From Rossellomorea vietnamensis (lineage in GTDB: Bacteria; Bacillota; Bacilli; Bacillales; Bacillaceae_B): a stretch of DNA of 64,000 nucleotides. Position numbers and translations under genes: made by a program. Below, piece by piece: positions 29,124-39,900 of the stretch. The notes under the pieces are model-generated. The model worked only from the letters and a program-made list of their open reading frames with translations, was not told the DNA's origin and made no database searches. How positions within the stretch are numbered: position 1 is the stretch's first letter; each line of letters begins with the position of its first letter. The stretch lies in the NCBI RefSeq assembly GCF_008180415.1, contig NZ_VTEI01000002.1:1-64000 (forward strand), in the 5' to 3' direction.

Positions 29124-29290
29124 ATACACCTCATAAACTATTTTTGTCACCCTATAATTATAAAAGCTGCCAGTAAAATTGAGAGACATACTTATAGCCT
29201 AGCATAATTCCCACTAATCCGACTAAACAAATGTAAAACTCCACTAACTTTGTTAAAATATAGTATATATTACTAGAAAGACGTGATTTC

Positions 29291-29965
29291 ATGCTAAAAA
29301 CACTAATGTCGAAATTATTTGCTCCCCAAAAGAAAGAAGCGCCTATAGAAAATAATCCAGAAGTCGAGGTCAAAAAGCAGCAAGTGGTCATCTATGAGTC
29401 CGACCCCAACCGGTTAATGGAAATAACAAAGTCTCCTTTTCCTGGAGGTAGCGATCAAGGGTATGTATATTTCTTACAAGAAAGCCTAAATGGAACCTTT
29501 AAGATTGGCAAGACCGCTTCCATTGATAAGGATATGAAAATCTTCAAAGAAGAACTTCCATTCAAGACTCAATTGGTACACCTCATAAAGTCGGGAGAAT
29601 CTTCAGGGACAGAAGCCTCTTTCCATAACTACTTCTCTCCACAGCACTTAGAGAACGGATGGTATGACTTAAGTCGAAACCAGGTAGCATGGATCAAAGA
29701 GGAAAACTATACCGAGCAAATCAGGGAAACGATAGGCATCGCAGAAGACAAAAGTGAAAAACCCCTGACTCAAAAACAAATCGATTATGCCAAAACCCTT
29801 GTGAAGCGATTGGAAAAAGACTATGTAATGACAGCCGATTATTCGGCACTGACAACCAAAGATTTAAACAGATTGCTGGTGTATTTCCGTTACAAAAATG
29901 AACGGGCACTACTAAATCTTGTTAAAAAAGGCGTTCTCTCTCCGAAACAACAAGTACATTCATAA
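29291..29965 (+). CDS. GIY-YIG / T5orf172-type nuclease-like protein
   Basis: A 224-residue plus-strand gene divergent from mcrB. Residues 57-145 carry GYVYFLQ.....FKIGKT and a later GTEASFHNYFS and NGWYDL, matching T5orf172/MUG113-type GIY-YIG domains. A C-terminal LTQKQIDYAKTLVKRL segment resembles a DUF3072-like helical domain. The ATG follows AGAAAGACGTG. Such proteins are DNA-binding or nicking factors of phages and hosts; here a role in the island is assumed from position. The catalytic residues cannot be fully confirmed. Confidence 0.75.
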   Translation: MLKTLMSKLFAPQKKEAPIENNPEVEVKKQQVVIYESDPNRLMEITKSPFPGGSDQGYVYFLQESLNGTFKIGKTASIDKDMKIFKEELPFKTQLVHLIKSGESSGTEASFHNYFSPQHLENGWYDLSRNQVAWIKEENYTEQIRETIGIAEDKSEKPLTQKQIDYAKTLVKRLEKDYVMTADYSALTTKDLNRLLVYFRYKNERALLNLVKKGVLSPKQQVHS

Positions 29966-30002
29966 TCACGCCGGCATGCTGGTAAACCTAAAATCAAAAT
30001 AG

Positions 30003-30038
30003 TTAAAACCCCAGAAGCCGCTCTTCTGGGGTTTTAAC
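30003..30038. terminator. Bidirectional intrinsic terminator
   Basis: AAAACCCCAGAAG pairs with CTTCTGGGGTTTT. It serves the plus-strand gene ending at 29965 and the minus-strand gene ending at 30056. Confidence 0.9.
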
Positions 30039-30055
30039 TTATAGACTGTCTAAGA

Positions 30056-30349
30056 TTATTGTTCAAGTTTTTTCCACTTCCAGTAGTTATAGAGAAATTG
30101 TATTCCGTCAAGAGCCAAGAAGAAAACAGCCAAGATAATAATTTGTGTAAGGTCTAATTCTGCCAAATAAGAAATACCGATAATTAAAATAACGAGTATG
30201 GGAATGGACCACAAAGTTCGTATCATTTTTCTTCTGTAACTTAACTTATAATAGGAGAATACTACACCTTTATCTTTCTTTTCTTTGTTTTTATATACTA
30301 GAGCTAAAATTACTGTAGCGATCAGGCCTCCAATTAAACTAGGTATCAT
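30056..30349 (-). CDS. Small membrane protein, two to three spans
   Basis: A 97-residue protein with one N-terminal span (PSLIGGLIATVILALVY), a basic loop and two further spans. The ATG at 30349 has no ribosome site close by. A good AAAGGAGAT lies further up and would fit an in-frame ATT at 30370, giving seven more residues; this would be an unusual start. It is not recognised and its link to the defence genes is unknown. Confidence 0.55.
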   Translation of the reverse strand: MIPSLIGGLIATVILALVYKNKEKKDKGVVFSYYKLSYRRKMIRTLWSIPILVILIIGISYLAELDLTQIIILAVFFLALDGIQFLYNYWKWKKLEQ

Positions 30350-30473
30350 TATATTTAGTAGATTCTCAATAGCGATTTCATCTCCTTTCTTTCCAATGAT
30401 GGTTTAGGCTTAGCCAGGTGTTTTTACTGGTTGTTACATTCTCTTCCCACTAACCTGCAATATCATTATTTTG

Positions 30474-32393
30474 TCAACTGCTTTTATCAGATGACACCTT
30501 TCGCTTCTTCCGTTCATTCGCAATTTCTTGAAAATAGTTCGTGAATTCCGATTCTCCTGAATAAGACAAGCAAAGATATTCCTTCGCGCGCGTCATTCCA
30601 ATGTAAAGCAGAGATGTTTCTCTCTCAACATCATCTTCCAGAGCAAAAGGCATATTATCCAGGTTGACGATGAAAACGGCCTGAAAATCAAGTCCCTTGC
30701 TGCTATCGATCGTGCTGATTTTCACACGCTCATCATCTTTCTCAAATTTCCGCTTCGATTCACTGTTTTCTGTGATCCAGAAGTAGTCAATTCCTTCCGC
30801 TTTCAAAGCATCTTTTAATACATCCACATAGCTCATTTTGTATGTCTTTTTCACTCGATATAGAATTAACATCTAAGAAAGAGGAACCTTTTTCTGCTCA
30901 TGAAGTTTCTTAATTTGCTTGGCGACGATCTTGGCTTCTGTAAAGAATGAATCTGCCTTAAGAATTGCTGGGTCCACTCCCTTACGCCTAGTACTTTGAG
31001 GGGCAATAATCTCGCCTTCAAAGTCCTTCGCCACAACCTTGCTTTTCAAAGAAGAATGAGATTGATAAAAGTCCCATGCAAATTTCACAATTTGAGCGGT
31101 GTTACGGTAGTTGATATTCAGTACCTTGGAACGGCCCCTGAAGTTCAAGCCTGTATCCTGCACGTAGCTTCTTTTTCGTTTATAAATCGACTGTGCACGG
31201 TCTTCTACCAGCAGAAGAGATTTCGTCTCAGGGTTTAACAATGAACTTACAAGTTCAAACCATTCTGACTCAAAATCCTGTCCCTCATCAATTAGAATTG
31301 CATCATATGTAGGTAGTATAGCTTCGCCGTTTTTCAACTTTAACAGAACAGCCGGAATTCTACTTTCTGATATCTTCAAGTCATTTTTCAGCCAAGAATG
31401 AAAGTTTCTTACCGTAATGTTATGTGGAATTGCTGCTGGAAGTTCGTCTGTATTGGTATAATCAAAGTCAAAAAGATTGTCAGGTTCGTGCATCATATGG
31501 TGAATCATCTGCTCGATATTACGAGCTAACGAAATGTTATAACAAAGAATTAGTATCTTCCAATCAGGATGATCTTTCGTCAGCATCTTTGCCCGGCTGC
31601 CTAGGATAAGTGTCTTCCCACTGCCGGCCACTCCCCGGATTAAACGGTTTTTGTCACCGATCTGCTTAGCCAGATTTTCTTGATGTAAGTCCATCGCCTT
31701 AATATCGTGTAGTGAAAGCAGCAACTGATCCTGATAAGGCACCGGCCTTTTAAACTCTGCACTGATCCGCACCTCTGGAAACAAATGATAGCGGATAGAA
31801 TCCATCTCTTCTTTCGTCAGTGGTTCTCTTAATCGATAAGGAACAATAAACATGTTGGCAATCTTCTCATACAGATTCTCTTCTGAAAATGCTTCTTTAT
31901 CTGGATCCATTTCATCTCTTGTCAGACTAAGAGAAGGTTCAATCACACTATATAAATCGTTCTCGATAAAATCTCTTTGAGACAACCTCGTAAAAACAGT
32001 GCCGAATCCATAAGGAAACTTCAATTGAAATTGATACTTGCCATCCAATTGAACAAGATTTTTATCCTTTTTCAATGCATCAACAATATGAAACACATTA
32101 TCTCTGGCCTGTTTCAACGGGCTCTTCACCTTGGTCTGTTGCCCAGAAGTTGTCACCAATGTCCACTCATCTTGGTTCAATTGAAACAAAGTATTCTTGG
32201 TATAATCTTTCACTTCCAGAACCAGTAAACCAAGGTCAGGACCAATAATAACAAAATCAGGTCTTCGTCCATGGATATCCGGTTCAAAATAAACAATATA
32301 ATCATCAGGTAAATACGTCTTTAATGTTCTGAAAAGCAGCCGCTCCCCTGCCGTTGCCGAAGACCGAATAATCTCTGGAATTGTATAAGCCAC
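30474..32393 (-). pseudogene. NERD-domain UvrD/Rep-like helicase interrupted by in-frame amber codon
   Basis: One reading frame of about 640 codons split by a single TAG at 30873-30875, followed at once by ATG in the same frame. The N-terminal NERD nuclease-related domain has Glu17, Asp46 (RRPDFVII) and Glu60/Lys62 (LLVLEVKDY). The UvrD-like part has VAGSGKT, LIDEGQDFE, and, after the stop, STIDSSKGLDF and YIGMTRAKEY, so the stop cuts off motifs V and VI needed for helicase action. The GTG at 32393 is the likely start with TTGGAG upstream. It is a pseudogene unless the TAG is read through, is a recent mutation or is a sequence error. Confidence 0.85.
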
Positions 32394-32685
32394 AACTAAC
32401 ACTCCAAATTATGAGGTTTTCTTTTATTATACTACAAAAGAACTCCTATTTTTACATAAAATGGGTAGATTGGGATTTTACTTGGTGAGCGTTCTCTTCC
32501 CTTTACACCATAAGAACGGTTATAAAATCTTCTTGTGCTACTGATTATCATAACTTTTTGACGGTATTGATCTCACTGAGAAAAAATATTTTATTAAATA
32601 ACCATTTTTATCCTTTTTATTGCCTATAGACAGTTTAACCTTCTTGGATCCACTTGAATAATAGAGCTAAAAGGATGATAATGAG

Positions 32686-32952
32686 ATGGACGAAATAGAA
32701 AAAGAATATGTAAAGCAAATAGGAAAACACATACGCGGCCACCGGCAAAGACTGAACTTGACCATTGCCGAACTGGCTGAACCTTCAGGATTAGACCCCA
32801 CCCACCTGGGTAAAATCGAAAGAGGCAAAACTCATCCTGGAATGGTAACCGTCGCCAAAATTGCGACTGGACTGAAGCTGCCAGATCCCCACCTTTTATT
32901 CATGGAATCCAAAGAGAAATACTACCCGATTCCGATAAAGCTCTTATATTAA
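32686..32952 (+). CDS. XRE-family transcriptional regulator
   Basis: An 88-residue protein with a helix-turn-helix at residues about 12-68 (IRGHRQRLNLTIAELAE, LDPTHLGKIERGKTHP). It has an AAAGGATGAT site upstream of the ATG at 32686. Small XRE proteins often regulate neighbouring defence or mobile genes, but the target is not evident here. The next plus-strand gene follows after a hairpin. Confidence 0.88.
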   Translation: MDEIEKEYVKQIGKHIRGHRQRLNLTIAELAEPSGLDPTHLGKIERGKTHPGMVTVAKIATGLKLPDPHLLFMESKEKYYPIPIKLLY

Positions 32953-32956
32953 TCTT

Positions 32957-32990
32957 ACAAAATTTTGGGGAAACCCTCCTCCCCAAAATT
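32957..32990 (+). terminator. Hairpin after the XRE gene
   Basis: AAAATTTTGGGGA pairs with TCCCCAAAATT. There is no strong T-tract, so some read-through into the next gene is likely. Confidence 0.65.
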
Positions 32991-33011
32991 ACTCCCTTAA
33001 GGAAAGGCTCA

Positions 33012-33224
33012 ATGAAAAAAGAACTTTGGTACATTCAGGACCAAGAAGTCTTCATCTATACCTTGATTGGCTTTCAAGAGCCTGGTGGATATGGGGAAGT
33101 ACATATCAAGAGTAAAACAGAAACGATCCATATATTCAGGGGATACGAGAGAAGAAAAGTCTTGAAGGAAGTCAGGAGAGAATTGAACACCCTGCTTAGA
33201 ATTCAGACAACGGAAAGAAATTAA
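33012..33224 (+). CDS. Small conserved-looking protein of unknown function
   Basis: A 70-residue protein (KKELWYIQDQEVFIYTLIGF, then a basic C-terminus ERRKVLKEVRREL). AAGGAAAGG lies upstream of the ATG and a terminator follows at 33280, so expression is likely. It is not recognised. It may be co-transcribed with the XRE gene 60 bases upstream. Confidence 0.55.
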   Translation: MKKELWYIQDQEVFIYTLIGFQEPGGYGEVHIKSKTETIHIFRGYERRKVLKEVRRELNTLLRIQTTERN

Positions 33225-33279
33225 TTTTTTGGCAATGTGACAGTCCAATCGTCTGGTAGCAATATAGATTTGAATAGAA

Positions 33280-33312
33280 TCAAAAAAAGGAAGAAAACTT
33301 CTGCCTTTTTGT
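33280..33312. terminator. Intrinsic terminator
   Basis: AAAAAAAGGAAGAA pairs with TTCTGCCTTTTT. It ends the plus-strand transcript and also faces the minus-strand gene at 33347. Confidence 0.7.
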
Positions 33313-33346
33313 TATGTTATGTAGTACCCAGGATGGTTAATGCTCA

Positions 33347-33607
33347 CTATTTAATAAAAGTCACTTCTAGAGATGAACGCTCTACCTTGAAGTATAGGTG
33401 ATAACCCTTTTCCTCTTTTGTAAATATCGGTACATGATAATCATAAACAGAATCAAGAAAAGCTTTTAAATCAGCAACATACCTTGAAATTACCCATTCC
33501 TCATTGCTGTGTATAAAATCTTCTGCTTCCTCTAGGGGGGAAAAATTAAGATCTGCATCTAATTGCTCACTGGTGACTACATTGAAACATTTAACGAAAA
33601 ACATCAT
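33347..33607 (-). CDS. Small acidic protein of unknown function
   Basis: An 86-residue protein with an acidic middle (SPLEEAEDFIHSNEEW) and a C-terminal beta-rich part. The start has TTGGAGGTC directly upstream. It is not recognised; the size and island position would fit an immunity or accessory protein, but nothing supports a specific role. Confidence 0.5.
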   Translation of the reverse strand: MMFFVKCFNVVTSEQLDADLNFSPLEEAEDFIHSNEEWVISRYVADLKAFLDSVYDYHVPIFTKEEKGYHLYFKVERSSLEVTFIK

Positions 33608-34010
33608 AAGACCTCCAAGATAGTAACTTCGACATCATAGAGGGTGTTTTCCTTTATTTATTACACAGAATTCACTAGGAAGTATTATGTTTCGGTCATT
33701 TCGTAACTATAAAACGTTAGTACTTTAACAAAAAATCATGCTCTATTTTAAGGCTGCATCCCTGAGTGATAAAACCAGAAGTATTGTGTTTCAAGACCGC
33801 AAATATCTTAAGAGTCGTTTTACATTTATTACTTCTAAATCATGGAAATATACTAAACACTCGTTCTGATTTTGCTTAAAATGTAGCTGAGGACTAAGTA
33901 CCTCAGCTTAACGTATTTTGATAACCTTTCTTGCCAATATAACTCCCGACAATAACAAGTTAATAATATATGCTTCGGTTTACCAATAAAAGAAAATCCC
34001 TTAATATTGC
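33608..34010. other. Intergenic stretch (0.4 kb), AT-rich, no gene seen
   Basis: The stretch has no frame with a ribosome site and no clear repeat. It separates the unrecognised three-gene cassette from the gene at 33347. Confidence 0.5.
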
Positions 34011-34604
34011 TTATGTTTTCAATTCATCTTCAGCGTTATCCTTAATCTTATTTTCTTTAAGATACTCTTTTAAAACATCCAGTGAGTTTTCTACTGTTGC
34101 TTTTGAACTTTCAATTACGGCGTCATCTATTTCATCTTTAGTTAGATGCTTAATCAGTGCAACTTTTTTATATGAAACATGTATTTTAACTAAGAGGTCA
34201 TCAGGAATGTTGAGATGTAACATTGTTGCTTTCCATGTATCGTCAGATAAATTAGCCTTAAGCAAATTATAGTCATCTTGATTATATGGAGAACAAGAGT
34301 TTAAAACAGAGATATTGTCTCTCATTTCTTCCCTGATTAATTTAAGCATCGTGATAGTAGTTTCTTTTTGCTTTACTTCTTCTTGAATTTTAGATTTAGC
34401 AATCTGGTATTTGGCAACCAATAATGCTACAATACCTCCTGCTATACCTCCAATGACATTACCATTAAAAGATAATAGAGCACTAATCCAATCAGCGCCA
34501 GTTTTCGAGTATTCCATGAATGAATAGGTAGATCCCACAATAAAAAAAACCATAATAATAATAAAGACTAATGTCCAAAGCAATTCTTTAACAGTAAAAT
34601 TCAT
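34011..34604 (-). CDS. Two-span membrane protein with cytosolic helical domain
   Basis: A 197-residue protein. Two membrane helices lie at about residues 8-30 and 43-65, the second with GGIAGGIVALLVA. A charged, coiled-coil-like domain follows (KSKIQEEVKQKETT). The ATG overlaps the stop of the upstream gene (TAATG) and has TAGGAG upstream. As the last gene of a three-gene unit it has the shape of a membrane effector, but this is inference; the family is not recognised. Confidence 0.65.
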   Translation of the reverse strand: MNFTVKELLWTLVFIIIMVFFIVGSTYSFMEYSKTGADWISALLSFNGNVIGGIAGGIVALLVAKYQIAKSKIQEEVKQKETTITMLKLIREEMRDNISVLNSCSPYNQDDYNLLKANLSDDTWKATMLHLNIPDDLLVKIHVSYKKVALIKHLTKDEIDDAVIESSKATVENSLDVLKEYLKENKIKDNAEDELKT

Positions 34605-35122
34605 TAAGAACTCCTAATCCTTTCATCTAATCCATCTAATAGCCTCCGAGCCGTGGGCGTCTTTTTTATTCGTGCAGGTCGAAGGCCTCCTGCTTTTCCC
34701 CGTATATCATTACCTCTTGAAATATCCTTTTTACCATTTTGCTGTGGTAATTGGGGGGATTGAATTAGCTCAAACCAAATTACCAAATTGTTCAAAGAAA
34801 CATCAATATACTGATTACATTCATTACATAAAATTCTGTGAGGAACTTCATGTGCAGAAGTATATACACCTAATATTGTATTGTCATGAGGGCATTCAAC
34901 GATATATTTTTCTTGCAAAACTTTGATTTTTGGGTCTGTACAAATCGCAAATAATGAGATAGAGTATTCTTCATCAATATCTGTATCGATACTGAATTGC
35001 AAAGGGGTTAAGAACTTCCTTACTGCTTGTCGCCTCGTTCCTAGCCAGGAATCTAATTTACTAATAACAAAATTATCTATCTGGTGGTAGTTCTTCAAAA
35101 TGTTTAAAGTTGGAAAATACAT
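34604..35122 (-). CDS. Zinc-knuckle protein of unknown function, middle gene of cassette
   Basis: About 172 residues. Two cysteine pairs, CPHD and CNEC about 28 residues apart, suggest a zinc ribbon; the C-terminal 50 residues are basic and rich in Arg. The ATG at 35122 is preferred because AAAGGAG lies upstream; earlier Met codons lack a site. It overlaps the end of the preceding gene by 50 bases and the start of the next by one. Nucleic-acid binding is plausible. I do not recognise the family. Confidence 0.6.
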   Translation of the reverse strand: MYFPTLNILKNYHQIDNFVISKLDSWLGTRRQAVRKFLTPLQFSIDTDIDEEYSISLFAICTDPKIKVLQEKYIVECPHDNTILGVYTSAHEVPHRILCNECNQYIDVSLNNLVIWFELIQSPQLPQQNGKKDISRGNDIRGKAGGLRPARIKKTPTARRLLDGLDERIRSS

Positions 35123-36275
35123 GATTTTGCATCTCCTTTGTGGTATATGCATATAAAAAATGAATAACAAAGTGTTCTTTTGCTACTTCAAATTTCGTTT
35201 CAATTTTCTCAAGTGGTTGACCGGTACGCTTATAAAACCATGTTATCCATATTTTATCAAACTTTTGCAGTTTTTCTATAGACTCTTTTGTGTCAAAGTA
35301 TATATCTGCAACAGCAATACCTTCCTCAACTTCACTTGATCTAGCATTAACAGAGGCACCAGTGGCATCTGAAAAATATATTCTATTTACGATACCTCTT
35401 TTTCCTTCAAAATATCCTTCATATATGTGAAAATCTTGCTGTATTAAAGCTCGCTCTAATAATCGCTTTAATCGATGAGGTAAATCAACCGGATCATAAG
35501 GACTATGTAAGCCCACTTCTCCAGCTACCTCTTCTGCAAATGTTGTTATCTTTTCTTCTAGTGGTGCCACTGCTGCAGTAAAAGGTTGTTCTGCTGTTTC
35601 AGTAAGATCTTTAAACATCTTATATAATATGTTCTTTACACCTTCCATAGATTTTGGTGCCAATGAAAAAGTTTCTCTCACAATAGTGGATATTTCATCA
35701 TATAGTTCTTTTATTCTAGAATTGTTAACCCAAACATTCCCTGAACGCTGTCTCATTTTGATATGAATCTTTTTGTCAGTTGGTAAAATATCCACCCATA
35801 CATATTCGGTTTCATTTCGAGGGGGTAATTCTTCACCTTCTTCATCAATTGCCCCTTTTATAATAACAGTCTTTGAAAAGCAAAGTGATATTTTATTTAC
35901 CAATTGTTCTTCATGTATTTTTAAGTAAGCTAGTTCGAGATTTTCTGGGCAACTAATAGTGTGCAAGTTATTAAAATTTACTGTTCTTAGCCCTTTCATT
36001 CTAAGAGCATCTCTAATTGCCTCAACATTTTGTAAATTAGCGACTGCGCTATCAGGGAAAGAGGAGACAAACAAAATTCTATTCTTTCCATGTGCAATTT
36101 CTTCAGCCAAAAACTCTTCAACCTCTGTCTGATTTATAATTCCTGAAACCACGGATTCTTTAATTAGATTAACAAGTTCGTTTTTCGTACCTGATACTCG
36201 TAGTCCGTGTCTCCTATTAAACATTCGAATTCTTTCAAGGTTGATATTTGACATAACATCTGAAACAACTTGCAT
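35073..36275 (-). CDS. Protein with N-terminal SAP-like domain, first gene of cassette
   Basis: A 400-residue protein. About residues 12-45 (RIRMFNRRHGLRVSGTKNEL) resemble a SAP DNA-binding helix pair. The rest has alternating alpha and beta segments with no known motif. GAGGAGC lies upstream of the ATG at 36275. It heads an overlapping three-gene unit with a zinc-knuckle protein and a membrane protein. The set has the look of a sensor-adaptor-effector cassette, but no member is recognised. Confidence 0.65.
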   Translation of the reverse strand: MQVVSDVMSNINLERIRMFNRRHGLRVSGTKNELVNLIKESVVSGIINQTEVEEFLAEEIAHGKNRILFVSSFPDSAVANLQNVEAIRDALRMKGLRTVNFNNLHTISCPENLELAYLKIHEEQLVNKISLCFSKTVIIKGAIDEEGEELPPRNETEYVWVDILPTDKKIHIKMRQRSGNVWVNNSRIKELYDEISTIVRETFSLAPKSMEGVKNILYKMFKDLTETAEQPFTAAVAPLEEKITTFAEEVAGEVGLHSPYDPVDLPHRLKRLLERALIQQDFHIYEGYFEGKRGIVNRIYFSDATGASVNARSSEVEEGIAVADIYFDTKESIEKLQKFDKIWITWFYKRTGQPLEKIETKFEVAKEHFVIHFLYAYTTKEMQNHVFSNFKHFEELPPDR

Positions 36276-36992
36276 AAAATAGCTCCTCTCATTATGAATA
36301 TTAAAGTATATGGGACTGAGGGACAGGTATCTCGTTCATCTCATCACTCTTATCGTAAGTTTCCTTCTTTTTATATAGGTAATCTGTTGTCCCTATAAAT
36401 TTGCATATGGGACAGTTCCCCTTTTCCATTAGTCCCATATAGACTCTTAGTCAACCTCTCTTAATCTTTCCTTGCATCTTGTAATTCCTCTTGGAATCTA
36501 TTTATTGAGTTATCTTAAAAACTTTGTGATTTAAGATTTGCTAGATGGAAAATCTATCTGCACTTCCATAAAACGTTTTACCTCAAACCACAACATCTCT
36601 CAACAGCTGGAAAATTATTGCTTACTTATATCCTACTACATATCTACATGTTTTTGAACCTATGTGAATATTGTCGACATTAGTCAAACGGAACTGTCTC
36701 ATCTTTGATAATACAAAGAATATCCCCAACTCCGCTACCATGAGTTTTATGAACACTTATACAATAAGCTGATTCCATAGGATATTTCTATCTTTACTTA
36801 AAATAAAAAAATCCGTCAGAACCTCCGACGGACTTTCTTAATAAATTTTGAGAAAGAACATACAACTCATTAAGATAAAAAATATAGCTATATCCTGGTT
36901 GAGTTGTACATGGAGACAAGAAACTTGTCCCACATTGAGGAATACAAACTTATCGGGACATTTACCTGTCCCTGCATCAAGAATAAATCTTT
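36276..36992. other. Intergenic stretch (0.7 kb) between cassette and hsdR
   Basis: It holds a terminator-like hairpin (36810-36834, TCCGTC/GACGGA) and several GGGACAGGT/ACCTGTCCC-type short repeats near 36306, 36415, 36910 and 36960, related to the ends of repeat C. No gene is supported. Confidence 0.55.
36810..36834. terminator. Hairpin downstream of hsdR
   Basis: AAATCCGTC pairs with GACGGACTTT, with A- and T-rich flanks. It lies past the end of hsdR on the minus strand. Confidence 0.6.
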
Positions 36993-39900
36993 CTATTTAT
37001 ACTTCCTTTTAATTTTCGGGACAATCTCCGGTAGTACTTTCAGGAGTTCCATATTATGTTCCAATAGGTTACTAGTTTTGGGGTTTTCAATCGAACCATA
37101 ATCTACATTACTTGTTAATTCATCAATATAAGGAATATCCTTTGGATTCGCTGATGAATAGGTTTCTAACGATTTCTCAAGAATCATTCCATTAAGTCCC
37201 CACTCTTGGGATAATTTATAAATTTCATTTTTTAATTTATTTCGCTTCCATTCTTCATATGCTTCATCAAAGTTCACATCACTCGCTACATTCCCTGGTT
37301 CTAATTCCTCTTTAACAAATTGTTTCAGTAGCTCTGCTTGGTCAAAATCACCCATATTACTTAATTCTTCAATATGTTGATAAATAATACGTAATGTTTC
37401 TGCATCCACTGTTTGTTTTCCGTTTGTTGAAGTGGTTTTCTCCCCGATTAATTGAATAATATAATACGCATCAATTTTTTGAGTACCAGCTAGTTTTGCT
37501 TCACCCAAAGGTAATATTGGTAAATCTTCTGGATCACCGTCTGGATTATCATCTCTCGTTACGTTACGATAGGCACCGACATAACGTAGCCATTCATGCT
37601 CTGATATACCGAATGCTTCATCTACCCAAGCAAATTCATAATATTGTTGAATCGTATTTAATTGACTGTTTGCTTTTTTAAAAGCTTTTACGAAGATTTC
37701 CTTTGCCTCATCATCTCTTTCTAAGGCTTGCCATGCCGTTGGATCTTGTAAAATCTCCATCACTTCTTGTGAGTATTTTACAAATTCCTCTACAGCTACA
37801 GGGTAGGGTTCTACTATTGCTTTACTATTCTTTCCACCACTTCCGTATAAAATCAATGCATCATTTACTGTTTGTTCCGTTATTCTTGGGTACTGGAAGT
37901 TGACAATTGTGCCAAATTCCTTTTCTTTCCCATGAATTCGGTTTGTGCGTGAATAAGCTTGGATTAATCCTTGTAGTGCCAGTGAACGATCCACATATAA
38001 TGTGTTAATAAATCTTGAATCATAACCCGTTAGTAACTGATCCGCAACAATAATAAGGTCAATGTTTTTTGGGTTCCGACCACTCCCACCACGTGTTGCT
38101 CGTTCAACGACATCTTCATAATATGCATCTTCTCCTCGTCGTTTATCACCGTAAGCATATTCAATTCCCGTGAAAGCAGCGTAATCTCTAAACATCGTCT
38201 TAATTAGTTCTGGGTCGGTAGGTTTTGTATCTGCATCGGTTCCAAAACTAAATGTCATTGCTACGTTTAAGGCAATATCATCTCGTTCTGCTAATTGCTT
38301 TTTAAACTCTTCATAGTATGCTATTACACGATGTTTAAATGCTACCGTTAAAATGGCATTGAAAACCTTATGTTGTGATTGATCTTCCCAGTTGTTTAAT
38401 ATTTCCTCAACCACTCTCGGAATATGTGTCTCATCATGATAAAACAATAATTTGCGTTTTTTTGCTTCTTTTTCAACTTCTAACTCAGAAAGTTCATATA
38501 CTTGTCGTTCCAGTTTTCTTTTGGGTGTGTCAGGTTGTTCAGCTAGTTTATATTCAACAATTTGTTCACGTAATGTATCGTAACTTTCAAACTCTCCGGT
38601 ATTTATGTAGTCAACATGAAATCCTAATACGTTTTTATCTGCAATTGCTTCATCAATTGTATATTGATGCAATCGTCGTCCGAAAAGCTTTTCTGTTGTA
38701 TCGATTAGTTCACTCTTCTCATTGATCATTCCTTTAATCTTATTCTCGTCAAATAAGGGTGTCCCAGTATAACCATAAAAGAGACCATTTTTCCGGAAGT
38801 AATTTTTAATTGTTACCATCATGTCACCCATTGTCGTTCGGTGAGCTTCATCAATAATAAAGACGATTTTCTTATTTGATAAGCTTTCATCCTTCGCTTC
38901 AATTAAATCTTTCACTAGATAATTTAATTTAAACGTTGTCGTTACAACGATACTTGTACTAGCAGATGATAAAAGTTTACGTAATTGAAATGTATGTGCT
39001 GTATCATCAACTGTTACTGATTCGTATTGTGCATAGGCTTTGAAATTATCACTCGTACGACTATCGAGTTCTTTCCGATCCACTAAGAAAACAACGTTAT
39101 CAAATCCTGCTCTAGTCGATAAAAATAAAGCTGTTTTAAAACTGGTGATTGTTTTACCAGAACCTGTTGTATGCCAAACAAATCCACCATGAGGAATTTT
39201 ATCCTCATTATCCCAGCCTAGTGCTGCACCTTCGACAGCTTGCAGGGCATGTACTTGATAAGAGCGTAATAACATATGTTTACGATTTTCCACTTCTTTT
39301 GCTTCATCAATGACTAAATAATCGCCAACTATTTGATGTGCCATCGGAATCATTAAAAGGTGACCTATGACATCTTTCCAATGATTAATCGGTCGATTAT
39401 ATTTGTCTGCCCAATGAAAAACAAAGCTTGGATTAAACGCTTGAATTGACTTTGGTGTCGCAAAGTAACGTGTAGATACTTCAGATGTCATCACCATCAT
39501 TTGAGAAAATGCCATAAAATTGTTCACATATTCACCAGCAGCATAATAACGTTTAAACTGATTAAATGCTTCTTCTAACGATTTGTCTGTACGCTTTTGT
39601 TCAATATTAATAAGTGGTAGACCATTAATGAGTAAAACAATATCAAAACGATTTCCGTTCGGTGTTTCTACTTCTCTTGCGATATTATAACTAGAATCTC
39701 CACCACGCACTTGTGCCTTTTTAAAGATTGTCATTGTAATTTGTTCGCGTGTAACGTCAGGATGAGAATCTCGATAAATGCCATCAATTTTACCAGTCGA
39801 TTGTTCCATTGCTAATAACTTTGCAGCTTCATAACTGTTTTCAATTTGCGATACTTTTGCCATTACTTGTGCAAATTCATTATCTGTTAAAGGAACACTC

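Noticed and set aside
24191..29189. HNH gene as part of the McrBC operon
   Set aside because: It lies 280 bases downstream of mcrC with its own ribosome site and a terminator, so joint transcription is possible but function as a unit is not supported.
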